DNA of 19,566 nt from CAYNNP01 sp964398215 (lineage in GTDB: Bacteria > Planctomycetota > Planctomycetia > Pirellulales > Pirellulaceae): positions 1 to 19,566 of the forward strand of contig CAYNNP010000119.1 of the NCBI GenBank assembly GCA_964398215.1, given 5' to 3'. The notes below the pieces were generated by a model. The model was given only the letters and a program-made list of their open reading frames with translations, was not told the origin of the DNA and made no database searches. A program made the position numbers and the translations under genes. The stretch's first letter is position 1; every line of letters begins with the position of its first letter. Shown here one piece after another: positions 1 to 8,200 of the stretch.

Positions 1-15
1 GCGACTTCCGCTACG
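1..15. repeat. Possible fragment of a dispersed intergenic repeat
   Basis: The first 15 bases, just beyond the stop codon of the kinase gene, match positions 2803-2817 at 13 of 15 bases (GCGACTTCCGCTACG against GCGACTCCGGCTACG). Both copies lie outside genes. Short dispersed repeats are common between planctomycete genes, so this may be the edge of one cut by the window boundary. Fifteen bases are little evidence and chance is possible. Confidence 0.25.
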
Positions 16-23
16 AGTTTTGC

Positions 24-1661
24 CTAACAATCGGTCACACTTCTCGCGCGACTACGATAGTGGCTGCCAAGGCATTGCAGGCTAATCAGCCACATTGCCC
101 CAAACAAAAGCGGCGCGAACCGTGGAAATATCGCCGTCAACAAACTGACTGCCAAGAATCCAAACCCAAACAGTGCCGAGCATCCCCATACGTGACCACC
201 CATAGCAATGAACCCAAAAGCGCTAAGAGCTGCGGCGATTGGAAACAACAGCGCTGATTCAATATCGCAAATGATGATGATTAGATTCAGCATTCCGAGC
301 GAAGCCAAGTATCCGATCCAGATCGACCAAATGGGTCTTTCAGCGACAGTTCGCGGTATCATTTGCCCGCCCCTCGCTCGATAGATAACCCCCACGATCG
401 CCAGCAGCATCAAGCTCCTTGGAACCCAGTAGGTCGCCCAGTAAGAAAACTCTGTCTCGGCCAGCGAAAACATCGCGACGTGAGCTACAAAAATGATCAC
501 GCCCAGAATGTAAAGCGTCATTCCCCAATGTTGAAAATTATCTTGGTGTTGATCGCGCCGAATTTCGCGAGCCACAACATCCAACAGCCCACTGCCGGCA
601 GCGCGAGTCGCTTCGCCGGCCAAGAAACGCGCCAGATCGTCCGCCAGTGCTTGCGCTGATTCATACCGTTCTATCGAATTCGAGCGCATCGCCTTCAGAC
701 AAATATTTTCCAAATCAGATGGGATCTCACGACGATACTGGCGCGGGTTTGGTGGCTCGTCCTGCAGTACGCTCCGCAATACTTCCGCCGCCGAAGCGCC
801 CGCATGTGGTGGTTGCCCGGTCAACATCGCATACAGAATCGCGCCCAGCGAATACACATCAGTCAACGCCCCACAGTCACTTCGCCCCGCAGCTTGCTCA
901 CGGCTCATGTAGTGCGGCGTTCCCAAGACTTGGCCAGTACGCGTGATCCCAATTCTGCTGAGGACAGATCCATCACGATGCCATTTTGCCAACCCAAAGT
1001 CAGTAACAAGCGGGCGTCCCTCTTTACTGATCAGAATGTTCTCGGGTTTCAAGTCCCGATGCACAATTCCACATTCATGCGCATAGGCAACGGCGTCAGC
1101 GACTTCGCGCACGAGCTTGGCTGCCATGAAGTCATCAAACTTTTCACTTTCAACATGCTGCTGTAACGTGTTGCCTTCGATCAACGTCATCGAAAAATAT
1201 TCGTAGCCCTGCCACGAACCGGTTTCGTGGATGGCAATGATGCCCGGGTGATCCAACCTCGCCGCTGCTTCCGCTTCGATGCGAAAACGCTGACGCTCTT
1301 CTTCGCCAGCAAGCACACCACTACTGATAAGCTTGAGAGCAACAGGCCGGTCCAACCCCTCTTGTCGCGCGCGATACACGACACCCATTCCGCCGCGGGC
1401 AATTTCTTCTTCGATTACGTAGGCACCGACTTGTTGACCAACCAATGTCGGAGACAGCGGCGCGGGGCCTTCGGCTAGCCAATGATGATTCCGGAAAAAG
1501 CTACGCAGCTCATCCGCGTGCTCTGGAAAATTGCCTAAATACTCTGCCGGTTTCGGCTCTTCCCCCGCCTCAATTCGTTCAACGTAATCTGCCATAATCG
1601 ATTCCAACGAGTGATCGGAGCCACTGTTGGATTGAGAATCAGATTGCGCGGAAGTTGACAT
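24..1661 (-). CDS. Membrane-anchored Ser/Thr protein kinase (Hanks type)
   Basis: This 545-residue protein is a eukaryotic-like Ser/Thr kinase that should phosphorylate protein substrates from the cytoplasmic face of the membrane. Residues 1-70 form a short acidic helical region with the pattern YLGNFPEHADELRSFF, seen before the kinase domain in many planctomycete kinases. The catalytic domain spans about 80-350: glycine loop RGGMGVV at 89-95, ATP-binding lysine in VALK (K110), catalytic loop HRDLKPEN at 201-208 and DFG at 221-223. The usual MSPEQA of the activation segment reads MSREQA (252-257). About six hydrophobic segments fill residues 378-540, so the protein ends in a polytopic membrane domain, not in the WD40 or TPR sensors often found here. 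The gene is divergent from the ExeA-like gene, with 164 bases between the starts. A G-run (GGGGGC) lies directly before the ATG. The kinase assignment is firm; substrate and signal are unknown. Confidence 0.95.
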   Translation of the reverse strand: MSTSAQSDSQSNSGSDHSLESIMADYVERIEAGEEPKPAEYLGNFPEHADELRSFFRNHHWLAEGPAPLSPTLVGQQVGAYVIEEEIARGGMGVVYRARQEGLDRPVALKLISSGVLAGEEERQRFRIEAEAAARLDHPGIIAIHETGSWQGYEYFSMTLIEGNTLQQHVESEKFDDFMAAKLVREVADAVAYAHECGIVHRDLKPENILISKEGRPLVTDFGLAKWHRDGSVLSRIGITRTGQVLGTPHYMSREQAAGRSDCGALTDVYSLGAILYAMLTGQPPHAGASAAEVLRSVLQDEPPNPRQYRREIPSDLENICLKAMRSNSIERYESAQALADDLARFLAGEATRAAGSGLLDVVAREIRRDQHQDNFQHWGMTLYILGVIIFVAHVAMFSLAETEFSYWATYWVPRSLMLLAIVGVIYRARGGQMIPRTVAERPIWSIWIGYLASLGMLNLIIIICDIESALLFPIAAALSAFGFIAMGGHVWGCSALFGFGFLAVSLLTAIFPRFAPLLFGAMWLISLQCLGSHYRSRARSVTDC

Positions 1662-1715
1662 GCCCCCAGTATAGCGAGCTTCGACAACACCTCGACAGAA
1701 TTTCCATTCGCACAG

Positions 1716-1780
1716 ATTGAATCGATGGTAACGCTTAAGAGATCTGCCTGTCGTCTGGCCGTTTCCTAAGACGATTCAAT
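1716..1780. repeat. Inverted repeats in the kinase/ATPase divergent intergenic region
   Basis: A perfect 9-bp inverted repeat (ATTGAATCG at 1716-1724, CGATTCAAT at 1772-1780) sits between the divergent starts. Inside and overlapping it are shorter nested arms: CGTCT 1752-1756 with AGACG 1769-1773, and TGCCT 1745-1749 with AGGCA 1781-1785. They could be an operator or alternative hairpins in a leader, but arms this short and widely spaced may be chance. No convincing -35/-10 pair was seen. Confidence 0.3.
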
Positions 1781-1825
1781 AGGCAAGGTAGCTTCGCGGG
1801 AACCTCCGTCCACGATCTTTTTCTC

Positions 1826-2491
1826 ATGAATTTCTCTTCAGCAGATCGGAATCCATTTCCAAGTTGCTCCAGACCAGGACGGCCACTTTCGTTCACACAG
1901 TCACAGAATTGGGCAATCAACGAAATCCTGACTTCGATCGTCGAAAACAAGCCGCTAACGGTCATTCGCAATCCAGGCGGCTGTGGCGCCACAACTATCC
2001 TTGATTCGGTTGCGAAATCGAGCGGCATCAACGATCATCCCGCTCAAGTGCACTACTCGGCTGGTCCATCATTTTCATATCGCGATCCTGCAAAGGAGTT
2101 AGCGAAATTGATTGGGCTAAACCCGCGTTATCTGCGTCAATACGCGATCGCTTGTGTGCAGTCTGAGCAACGACTTGTTTGGATCGTTGACCAATGCAGC
2201 GCCATCAGGCTCTCTGCCCTACGAAAAATGGTTGGAAACACACCAGGTGTCTGCGTCATCGCTAGTATCCAGTTCACTGCGCCGACTGTCTTGTGGCAGG
2301 ATGAACGAACGGTCGACCTGCAGCCAATGTCGTTGCAAGAAACAGAAGCTTTCATCCTCAGAAAGTGTGCCGCCACCGGTCAAACACTTGCGCCCGAAAT
2401 CGCCAAGCGAATTTCCATTGCGTCGGGTGGCCGCGTGAAAACTGTTTGCGAATTGCTGGAATCCCACTGCGACAATCTCAGGGCAGCGTAG
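1826..2491 (+). CDS. ExeA/AAA-like P-loop protein with degenerate nucleotide-binding motifs
   Basis: The protein has 221 residues and the layout of ExeA/TniB-like AAA ATPases. It opens with FTQSQNWAINEIL (23-35), which corresponds to the helix before the P-loop in that family. The P-loop position, 49-57, reads NPGGCGATT. Walker B is at 117-123 (LVWIVDQ), followed by PMSLQETEAFI (168-177) and a C-terminal helical part with IASGGRVKTVCELL. Relative to the G-x4-G-K-[ST] consensus, the first Gly is Asn49 and the catalytic Lys is Ala55; the Walker B Glu is Gln123. Active relatives hydrolyse ATP in secretion, pilus or transposition complexes. This one probably does not hydrolyse ATP and may be a structural or regulatory remnant. 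At 221 residues it is shorter than typical ExeA proteins and lacks any peptidoglycan-binding domain. No pilus or secretion gene is nearby. The start codon is ATG without a clear ribosome site. Confidence 0.6.
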   Translation: MNFSSADRNPFPSCSRPGRPLSFTQSQNWAINEILTSIVENKPLTVIRNPGGCGATTILDSVAKSSGINDHPAQVHYSAGPSFSYRDPAKELAKLIGLNPRYLRQYAIACVQSEQRLVWIVDQCSAIRLSALRKMVGNTPGVCVIASIQFTAPTVLWQDERTVDLQPMSLQETEAFILRKCAATGQTLAPEIAKRISIASGGRVKTVCELLESHCDNLRAA

Positions 2492-2630
2492 GCTGGGCTC
2501 TACCTGAGTTTTGTGATGGCACCTAGTCCACCTTGAACATGGAAGCCTCGTTGTTTGATAGACTAATCGCCATCCGGATTTCCTAGATCTTCTATCAAAG
2601 TTCAACAGTTCCCAATTCGGGGTGTTATCG

Positions 2631-2753
2631 ATGAGTCGCTGTTTTTCACTTCTACCTGCCTTGTCAATTTGCTTCTTTACGTTGGGCGGTTGCGGCGAGG
2701 GGAAAGAGAAAGTAACGACTCAGGTGGACTCGGAGGATTCAATTTTTGGGTAG
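2631..2753 (+). CDS. Probable small lipoprotein, 40 residues
   Basis: This short reading frame encodes a basic start (MSR), a hydrophobic stretch (about residues 5-17) and a good lipobox, LGGC, with Cys21 as the predicted lipidation site. A mature part of about 20 charged residues follows (GEGKEKVTTQVDSEDSIFG). Lipoprotein precursors have this arrangement, and very short lipoproteins occur in planctomycetes. The product would be exported, lipid-modified at Cys21 and membrane anchored. It lies 139 bases downstream of the ExeA-like gene and 242 bases upstream of the toroid protein gene. It ends at TAG directly before a hairpin. No family is recognised, and there is no strong ribosome site. The lipobox is the main argument, so a chance ORF cannot be excluded. 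Confidence 0.5.
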   Translation: MSRCFSLLPALSICFFTLGGCGEGKEKVTTQVDSEDSIFG

Positions 2754-2773
2754 CTGAATTCGCCAGAATTCAG
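2754..2773. repeat. Perfect 8-bp stem hairpin after the small lipoprotein gene
   Basis: CTGAATTC and GAATTCAG form a perfect 8-bp stem around the 4-base loop GCCA, starting at the base after the lipoprotein stop codon. An alternative pairing exists one step downstream (CGCC at 2761-2764 with GGCG at 2773-2776). No T-run follows, so a standard intrinsic terminator is not supported. It may be a terminator-like structure or part of a dispersed repeat together with 2803-2817. Confidence 0.45.
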
Positions 2774-2834
2774 GCGTATTGGTGAAAACAAACCGAAGTC
2801 TGGCGACTCCGGCTACGGCCTGAACCGAATCAGC

Positions 2835-2872
2835 CGCCGCTTTTTCCGCCATCGCGCGACGATTTTTCCGCC
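2835..2872. repeat. Two 16-bp direct repeats upstream of the toroid protein gene
   Basis: CGCCGCTTTTTCCGCC at 2835-2850 and CGACGATTTTTCCGCC at 2857-2872 agree at 14 of 16 bases with a 22-base period, about two helical turns. They lie 124-161 bases before the ATG at 2996. The phasing would suit two copies of an activator or repressor binding site, but this is inference only. Confidence 0.35.
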
Positions 2873-2984
2873 GGGTGTACGGCTAGCCAATTTTTTGTTG
2901 AATTGTTTTCGGAGATTAGCATCTGCATCGCCAATAGCCATGTGGATACAATGGAACCTGAACCTAATTTACGTAAATCTTTGC

Positions 2985-2990
2985 GAGGAA
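2985..2990 (+). promoter_or_regulatory. Ribosome binding site GAGGAA deciding the start at 2996
   Basis: GAGGAA lies 5 bases before the ATG at 2996. It is one of the few good Shine-Dalgarno sites in the window. It favours this start, which opens a signal peptide, over in-frame upstream ATGs at 2903 and 2951. Confidence 0.6.
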
Positions 2991-2995
2991 CTGTG

Positions 2996-4117
2996 ATGAT
3001 TCTCCGTTCGACTTTGGCTGCTTTTCTTTCGATTTTCGCAGCGTGTCCGCTGGTAAATGCTGAAGATGCGCCAACACCAACTGAGCTGCAACAGAAAATT
3101 GATAGTTCGATCGAACGTGGAATCGCATTCTTGAAGAACCGCGGGCAAGCCGCAGATGGCTCGTTCAGCAGTGAAACCGGTGTGGCCGTGACGGCTTTGT
3201 GCACGCGAGCAATTTTGGAAAGCCAGCCCAAAATGATCGAGTCGCCAATGGTGAAAAAGTCGATCGCGTTCATCGAGCAACACATTCAAGGTGATGGCGG
3301 GATTTATTCCAAAGGGTCCAAGTATCGAAATTACGAAACATCGGTCAGCGCACTTGCGCTGCTGCGTGCTAACAAAGACGGAAAGCATGACAGTACGCTG
3401 AAGCGGGCTGAAGCTTTCTTGAAAGGAATCCAATGGGACGAAGGCGAGGGAATCGAATCGTCTGACACCGCGTTTGGAGGAGCCGGCTATGGCAAGCATG
3501 AACGCCCGGATCTTTCCAACACAACGTTCTTGGTCGAAACGTTAAAGGAACTGGGCAATGATTCGAATGATGAATCGATCCAAAAGGCTTTGAAGTTTGT
3601 ACTGCGAACACAGAACCTGGCCGGTCATGGAAATGACACCAAACACGCTGACAAAATTGGTGATGGAGGTTTTTACTACACACCGGCAGTTGGCGGACAA
3701 AGCCAAGCAGGCGAAGACGACGGTGGTGGACTTCGTAGCTACGGATCGATGACCTACGCAGGACTTAAGAGCATGATTTACGCTGGGCTCTCGAAAGATG
3801 ACCCACGTGTCCAAGCTGCAATGACGTTCATTAGCAAAAACTATTCGTTGACCGAAAACCCAGGCATGGGCCAAGCCGGTCTTTACTACTACTATCACAC
3901 GTTCGCCAAGTCGCTGAACGTTGCCGAAGTAGAAGTGCTGGATGATGACAAAGGCAACCCGCATCCTTGGCGCAGCGAATTGGGTACTCAAGTCATCGAT
4001 TCACAGCAGAGCGATGGATCTTGGGTGAACAAAAAGAACGACCGATGGATGGAAGGGGATCGACAACTGGTAACAGCGTACGCATTGCTCACGTTAGCAC
4101 AGTGTCGCCCCAAGTAG
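2996..4117 (+). CDS. Secreted prenyltransferase/squalene-oxidase-repeat (alpha/alpha toroid) protein
   Basis: The 373-residue product starts with a signal peptide (MILRSTLAAFLSIFAACPLV, predicted cleavage after VNA at about 22). The mature part resembles the terpenoid-cyclase/protein-prenyltransferase alpha/alpha-barrel repeat family. It repeats helix pairs followed by glycine-rich loops such as AADGSFSSETG, GDGGIYSKG, FGGAGYG, GDGGFYYTP and QQSDGSWVNK. Members of this family act on lipids, or are non-enzymatic barrels also found in complement-like proteins. The DxDD motif of squalene-hopene cyclase is not seen (nearest is SSDTAFGGAGYG), and with a signal peptide it should work outside the cytoplasm. 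A terpene-cyclase role is therefore unlikely, and substrate and function are unknown. An in-frame upstream extension to 2903 would mask the signal peptide and is not preferred. Similar secreted paralogues are frequent in Rhodopirellula-type genomes. Confidence 0.8.
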   Translation: MILRSTLAAFLSIFAACPLVNAEDAPTPTELQQKIDSSIERGIAFLKNRGQAADGSFSSETGVAVTALCTRAILESQPKMIESPMVKKSIAFIEQHIQGDGGIYSKGSKYRNYETSVSALALLRANKDGKHDSTLKRAEAFLKGIQWDEGEGIESSDTAFGGAGYGKHERPDLSNTTFLVETLKELGNDSNDESIQKALKFVLRTQNLAGHGNDTKHADKIGDGGFYYTPAVGGQSQAGEDDGGGLRSYGSMTYAGLKSMIYAGLSKDDPRVQAAMTFISKNYSLTENPGMGQAGLYYYYHTFAKSLNVAEVEVLDDDKGNPHPWRSELGTQVIDSQQSDGSWVNKKNDRWMEGDRQLVTAYALLTLAQCRPK

Positions 4118-4154
4118 TTCGCCCGTAACGCTTGAACAGCATTTTTGATTTGCC

Positions 4155-4568
4155 ATGTCGCGATTTGTTGTCTTGCGTCATCAGCCCGGCCCGCGTTCTA
4201 TGCGCGGGTCAGAAGTCCATTTCGATTGGATGTTCGAGCAGGGCGATGGCTTAGCAACTTGGGCGACTGAACCAGTCCGCGTACCGTTTCCCAGAACGAT
4301 ACAAATCGCAGCACAGCGATTGGTCGACCACCGCCAAAGCTACTTGGATTACGAAGGGCCTGTCAGCGGGCAACGCGGAACTGTCCAGCGCGTGCTGGCT
4401 GGCAATTGCAACATCACTCTGTCATCCAGCAGTGAATTTGGTGCGTCAATCTCATGGCTCAGTGGCGAAACAGAGAACAGCGCTGCTATCAGATTTCACC
4501 GCACAACAGTCGCTGATTCTTTGGATTGCGACTCAGCGATATGGGAGTTGGAATTGAGTCGCTGGTGA
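4155..4568 (+). CDS. Stand-alone LigD-type 3'-phosphoesterase-domain protein
   Basis: This 137-residue protein resembles the N-terminal 3'-phosphoesterase (DNA repair end-cleaning) domain of the bacterial NHEJ ligase LigD. Matching positions are an N-terminal FVVLRH (H9), the core HFDW (H22, D24) in place of HYDF, and DHRQSYLDYEG (58-68). The last stretch carries His59 and Tyr63 with the same spacing as the catalytic His and Tyr of LigD. The arginine of the HxDxR core is Met26, and an insertion separates H9 from H22. Small relatives of this kind, with HWDLMLE-like motifs, are known as free-standing proteins in planctomycetes and other bacteria. In LigD the domain removes 3'-phosphate or ribonucleotide ends using a divalent metal. 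Whether this one is active is uncertain. No Ku, ligase or primase gene is near. It is 37 bases downstream of the toroid gene, and its last 73 bases overlap the convergent gene that follows. Confidence 0.7.
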   Translation: MSRFVVLRHQPGPRSMRGSEVHFDWMFEQGDGLATWATEPVRVPFPRTIQIAAQRLVDHRQSYLDYEGPVSGQRGTVQRVLAGNCNITLSSSSEFGASISWLSGETENSAAIRFHRTTVADSLDCDSAIWELELSRW

Positions 4569-5257
4569 AATGATTCACGCGCGTCTGGCCCACTGTGTCC
4601 TTCGACTTCGATTTCCCCATCGCGCAGGATGATCGATTCAACGATGACGGGGCTGACGACATAGTTCGGATGCTCACTGGGCACGCTGATTCGTGCCACT
4701 GGACCATCGTCTGTCATTTCCCATTTCACATCCACATCGCCTTTGGCGGTTTCCTTGCTGATCTTTTGCAAAAACTGATCAAGAGGTAACGGGAGTGCAC
4801 CGGCGCGCAAATCACTGACATGCAGTGCCAACACGTTTGGCAGGTCTGTTAGCTTAGGTGCAATTTGAAACGAAACGACGGTGTCGATACGCGAATCCTT
4901 GTAGCGAGCCGCGATCAGCAAGCGTCCTTCTTCGATCATCAGCCGTGGATCTTGGACGCCTTGTCTCAGCAACTTGGGAAACTTTTTGGGCAGTTCTTGC
5001 TTTAGCCACGCATTGATTTCGCCAGCACTAAAAACGGCATGCCAAGAACCAGGCCGTGTGACATTCTTCTGAAGCTCTTCGACTTCTCGCTCAACATGCT
5101 TGACCGCTTCCTTCGTGTCTTCGGGAATGGACTCAACCGCACGAGCGTAAAACTCAGGGACTTCTTTCGTCTTTTGATATGCCCACCATGCAAAGACGGC
5201 ACCAATGGCACCAACAACCAGGAGAGTTATCGCGATGCGTTTAAACCATCGTAGCAT
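4496..5257 (-). CDS. Membrane-anchored protein of unknown function
   Basis: The 253-residue protein has one N-terminal hydrophobic helix (about residues 8-26, ITLLVVGAIGAVFAWWAY) after a basic start, so it is probably an uncleaved signal anchor with the rest outside the cytoplasm. Residues 30-65 are charged and likely helical (EDTKEAVKHVEREVEELQKN). A mixed alpha/beta part follows with the pattern FSAGEINAWL, DPRLMIEEGRLLIAARY and AGALPLPLDQFL. This is reminiscent of small membrane proteins that bind lipid or cell-wall intermediates (YpmS/DUF2140-like), but the likeness is weak. I do not recognise a family with confidence. The gene lies 37 bases downstream of the 1206-residue secreted protein gene on the same strand and may share its transcript. 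Its 3' end overlaps the LigD-like gene on the other strand. Confidence 0.7.
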   Translation of the reverse strand: MLRWFKRIAITLLVVGAIGAVFAWWAYQKTKEVPEFYARAVESIPEDTKEAVKHVEREVEELQKNVTRPGSWHAVFSAGEINAWLKQELPKKFPKLLRQGVQDPRLMIEEGRLLIAARYKDSRIDTVVSFQIAPKLTDLPNVLALHVSDLRAGALPLPLDQFLQKISKETAKGDVDVKWEMTDDGPVARISVPSEHPNYVVSPVIVESIILRDGEIEVEGHSGPDARESFHQRLNSNSHIAESQSKESATVVR

Positions 5258-5294
5258 GCTCTTTCCTATGTGAGATGTGATTGGCGTCGGGAAC

Positions 5295-8200
5295 TTAGAA
5301 TCGAAGCGGTTGAGGAATCCAGCCTTTGATTCTATCTCCTACGCCCATTGCTGACTTTTCGTTCTCAGAAACCTTTCGATCAGGGACTTTCACTGATGGT
5401 TCGTTCAAACGGACCAAGAATCCAGCCCAGTAGTTATGCAAAAGCCTTGCTGCACGGGTCAAATCGCCATGTTGGATTCCTTTGACCGCCAAGAACGTGT
5501 CGTTTTGTAGCACATCTCGCTCAGACGAAGTCGCAAACCAATCATGAATTCGAACATCGTCGATCCACGTTTTCCCTTCCGACAGACTGTCCAACGTAAG
5601 TCGCACCGATGGCACTTGGTCGCGGTTCAATTCCGCCAATTCCAATACAATTTTTCGTGGCTGCCACTGTCCGTTGCGAGGAATTTCCAACTGGCGAGAA
5701 TGACGGAACGATTGGCCATCTCGTATGCCTTCAATCGAAACCCGCAATTGCAGCGGTTCTTTATCTGCCTGATTGTCACCACGGCAAGCGAGCGAAACAG
5801 CGAGTCGTCCAGATGATGGCGTTGGAATATTCTCGCTGACCAGCCAGGCGCGACCGGTTTGCAAATTGCTATTGGACAACAGAACAGAACTATTTCCATC
5901 GGTGGACTCATTTTGCACAACGATCACTGCACCTTGGGGATGTTGCGTGTGCATCCAACCGACGATGCCAACCCCACCGTTCTTTTCGAAACTGCCATTG
6001 GAGAGTTGCTGATAGCTAAGCGGATCCGAAAGCAAACCGATGCGTTCAACAACTTTCGTTACCTTGTCTTTGACTTCTTTGGCAGCTGCTGCACCGCCGC
6101 TGATTTGTGATTGCCACTGCGCGATTGGCATCCCGCCCATATTTGATTTGGTAGAGAACGTTAGTGTTTTGTTCGCTGGTAATTTGGCGAGTATGATCGC
6201 TCCATCAACAGACCAGGTCGCTTCGCTGGGCAGCCCTCCCAGTGGCGTCCATGCAAGTGCCTCAGTGCACTCAATCCGCACATCCGAAGTCCAGGGTGCC
6301 AAGTTCACAATACTTAGCACACCCACATTATCACGCCGAACAAATCGTACACGAACAGTTTTCTCTGTATCGCCAGCGTTTGGCAATTCTACAAAGCCCT
6401 TGCTGGGCATCGCTGTGAAGTTCATCAGTTTTGATTGAACATCAGAGCTCAGCTCGAATGCCGAAGAAGGGTCTTCAACCATCAGGACTTCAGGGTTCAA
6501 TCCAATGGTGACATCAGAAAGTTCCGCGCCCGTCAATTGCAGGCGGCTAGGGTAGCCATGCGATCCCTGATCAAATCGTCCGCCAACTGCAACCGCGACA
6601 GCTTGTCTTTCGGTTGGTTCGGCATGCAAGGCTGCGCGGTTGACGTGTGAAATCTGATGATTGGAAACCCGTCGCTTGTCCTGAATCGTTGGGTTGCGTC
6701 CGTTTGAGGTCGCACTCAGGTCGACTCCAGATTGTTCAATCAAGAACAATGTTTGTTTGTTTGAGCGTTCGACAATTCGCTGATAGATTTGGTCGGATTG
6801 CAATCGCATCCAGTTTCGAACCGCCGCACTGCCTTCGGTTCGCGCCCAATTTGCAACGGTCGCCAATGGCTCTGCTTGCCTGCCCGCGGCGACTGCGAAA
6901 TCAGCGAGTAACTCTGGCGTCAGATCCTGCACATCAAGCGGAGCCAAATGGTTACGTGAACTGCACTGTAAAACGAGTCCTGCAAAACTCGGTTGGCTTG
7001 ACAATTGGCTTTCAATATCACGCGTCATCTCCTGAAGCGATTTTTGGATCACAGGATGACGAAGATTATACAACGTTTGCCGCAGACCTCTTTTCCGAAA
7101 GAACGCAGTGGGGGTTTCACCGACAAATAGAATTGCTTCAGGAGAAGTCAGTTGAACTTGTGGGTTGATCCCAACGAAAAGTTTGATTTCGTTCAGCTCA
7201 CAGATTTTTGCCAGCACGACCAATGCGTGCTGGTCAAGTTCGGATGATTTGCGGTTGGGCAGAAACGTGTTTGTTTCAAACCATGCCCTGGCACCTTGCA
7301 AGGCCGGGATCTTGATTGCAGTGTATCCGCTTGCGTTCGCGTAATCACAGACTCGCTGAGCCGCGACATGAAACCGAAACGCGTCAACGGACACTTGTCC
7401 AAAGGCATCGTCAAGGTTGAAGTCCGACGACAGCGAATGGACCCATTCGTGATTTGGCAATGACAGAACCGCTGTCCGCACAGGCTTGACCGCATCGTTT
7501 TCTCGCTGCGCCAATGCACTGGGGCCAGCTTCAACCGTGATCGATTCCAGCTCAAAGTCAGCCGATGGGTGCGTGTTGGTAACGCGCAGAAAATCGTCGT
7601 CGCCGGATGGATAATGCACAAAGGTTTGTGTCATCCAGTCACTGGCATCGATGGCTTGGTCTTCACCTACCAAGGTGAACGAACGTGAGATTTGATTGAA
7701 CTTTTCGTTATGCGACACCTCCACCCGAACGCTGCTTTGTGACGCTGTCTTGAATCGAAGCGTTACCTTGTGTGGCAAATGGGCAGTGTTGCTGGGTACT
7801 GGTGTGCTGTAGCTGCGGGAAGGCCGCAGGCGCACGAGCGACTGACCTTGGAATTTCGATTTCTCGAATTCCTGTGCGTGATACAGATCAATCCGGCGCA
7901 AGATCTTCTTGCTGGTTCCTGGAAGCCAGTTGGAAATCTGCCAATCCGAGTTCTTTCCTGGCTGAATCAGCCCTACTTGCGACCACGGCTCCGAGTCGCT
8001 GGTAGATTCAGCCAAAACAATCAATGGCTGATCTCGCGATACCAACAATTCGCCCTTGCGACTCAACAGCAAGAACGCTTTCTCGTTGGCTTCTCGGATG
8101 AAACAGCGAACTTGGTACACACCAGGTCGACTTGGGCAAGCGACATCCACGCTAACTGGATCAGCGTTGCCCGCCACGTTTGTGCGTATCGGACTCTCGT

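Noticed and set aside
2754..2996. Frame stays open for about 80 codons after the TAG of the small lipoprotein, ending at a TGA that overlaps the next ATG
   Set aside because: It runs through a hairpin and repeats and encodes a basic, low-quality sequence. Readthrough or a broken longer gene cannot be supported.
2969..3499. 176-codon minus-strand frame opposite the toroid protein gene
   Set aside because: The plus-strand gene has a signal peptide, a ribosome site and family repeats, so this frame is incidental.
1826..5257. Possible defence or transposition island (ExeA/TniB-like ATPase plus LigD-like nuclease plus kinase)
   Set aside because: There is no transposase, Ku, ligase, reverse transcriptase or restriction gene, and the genes are not in one operon.
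6647..7168. Long plus-strand frame opposite the 1206-residue gene (173 codons)
   Set aside because: It is a shadow of a clearly coding minus-strand gene, with no motif and a Cys/Arg/Ser-rich composition.
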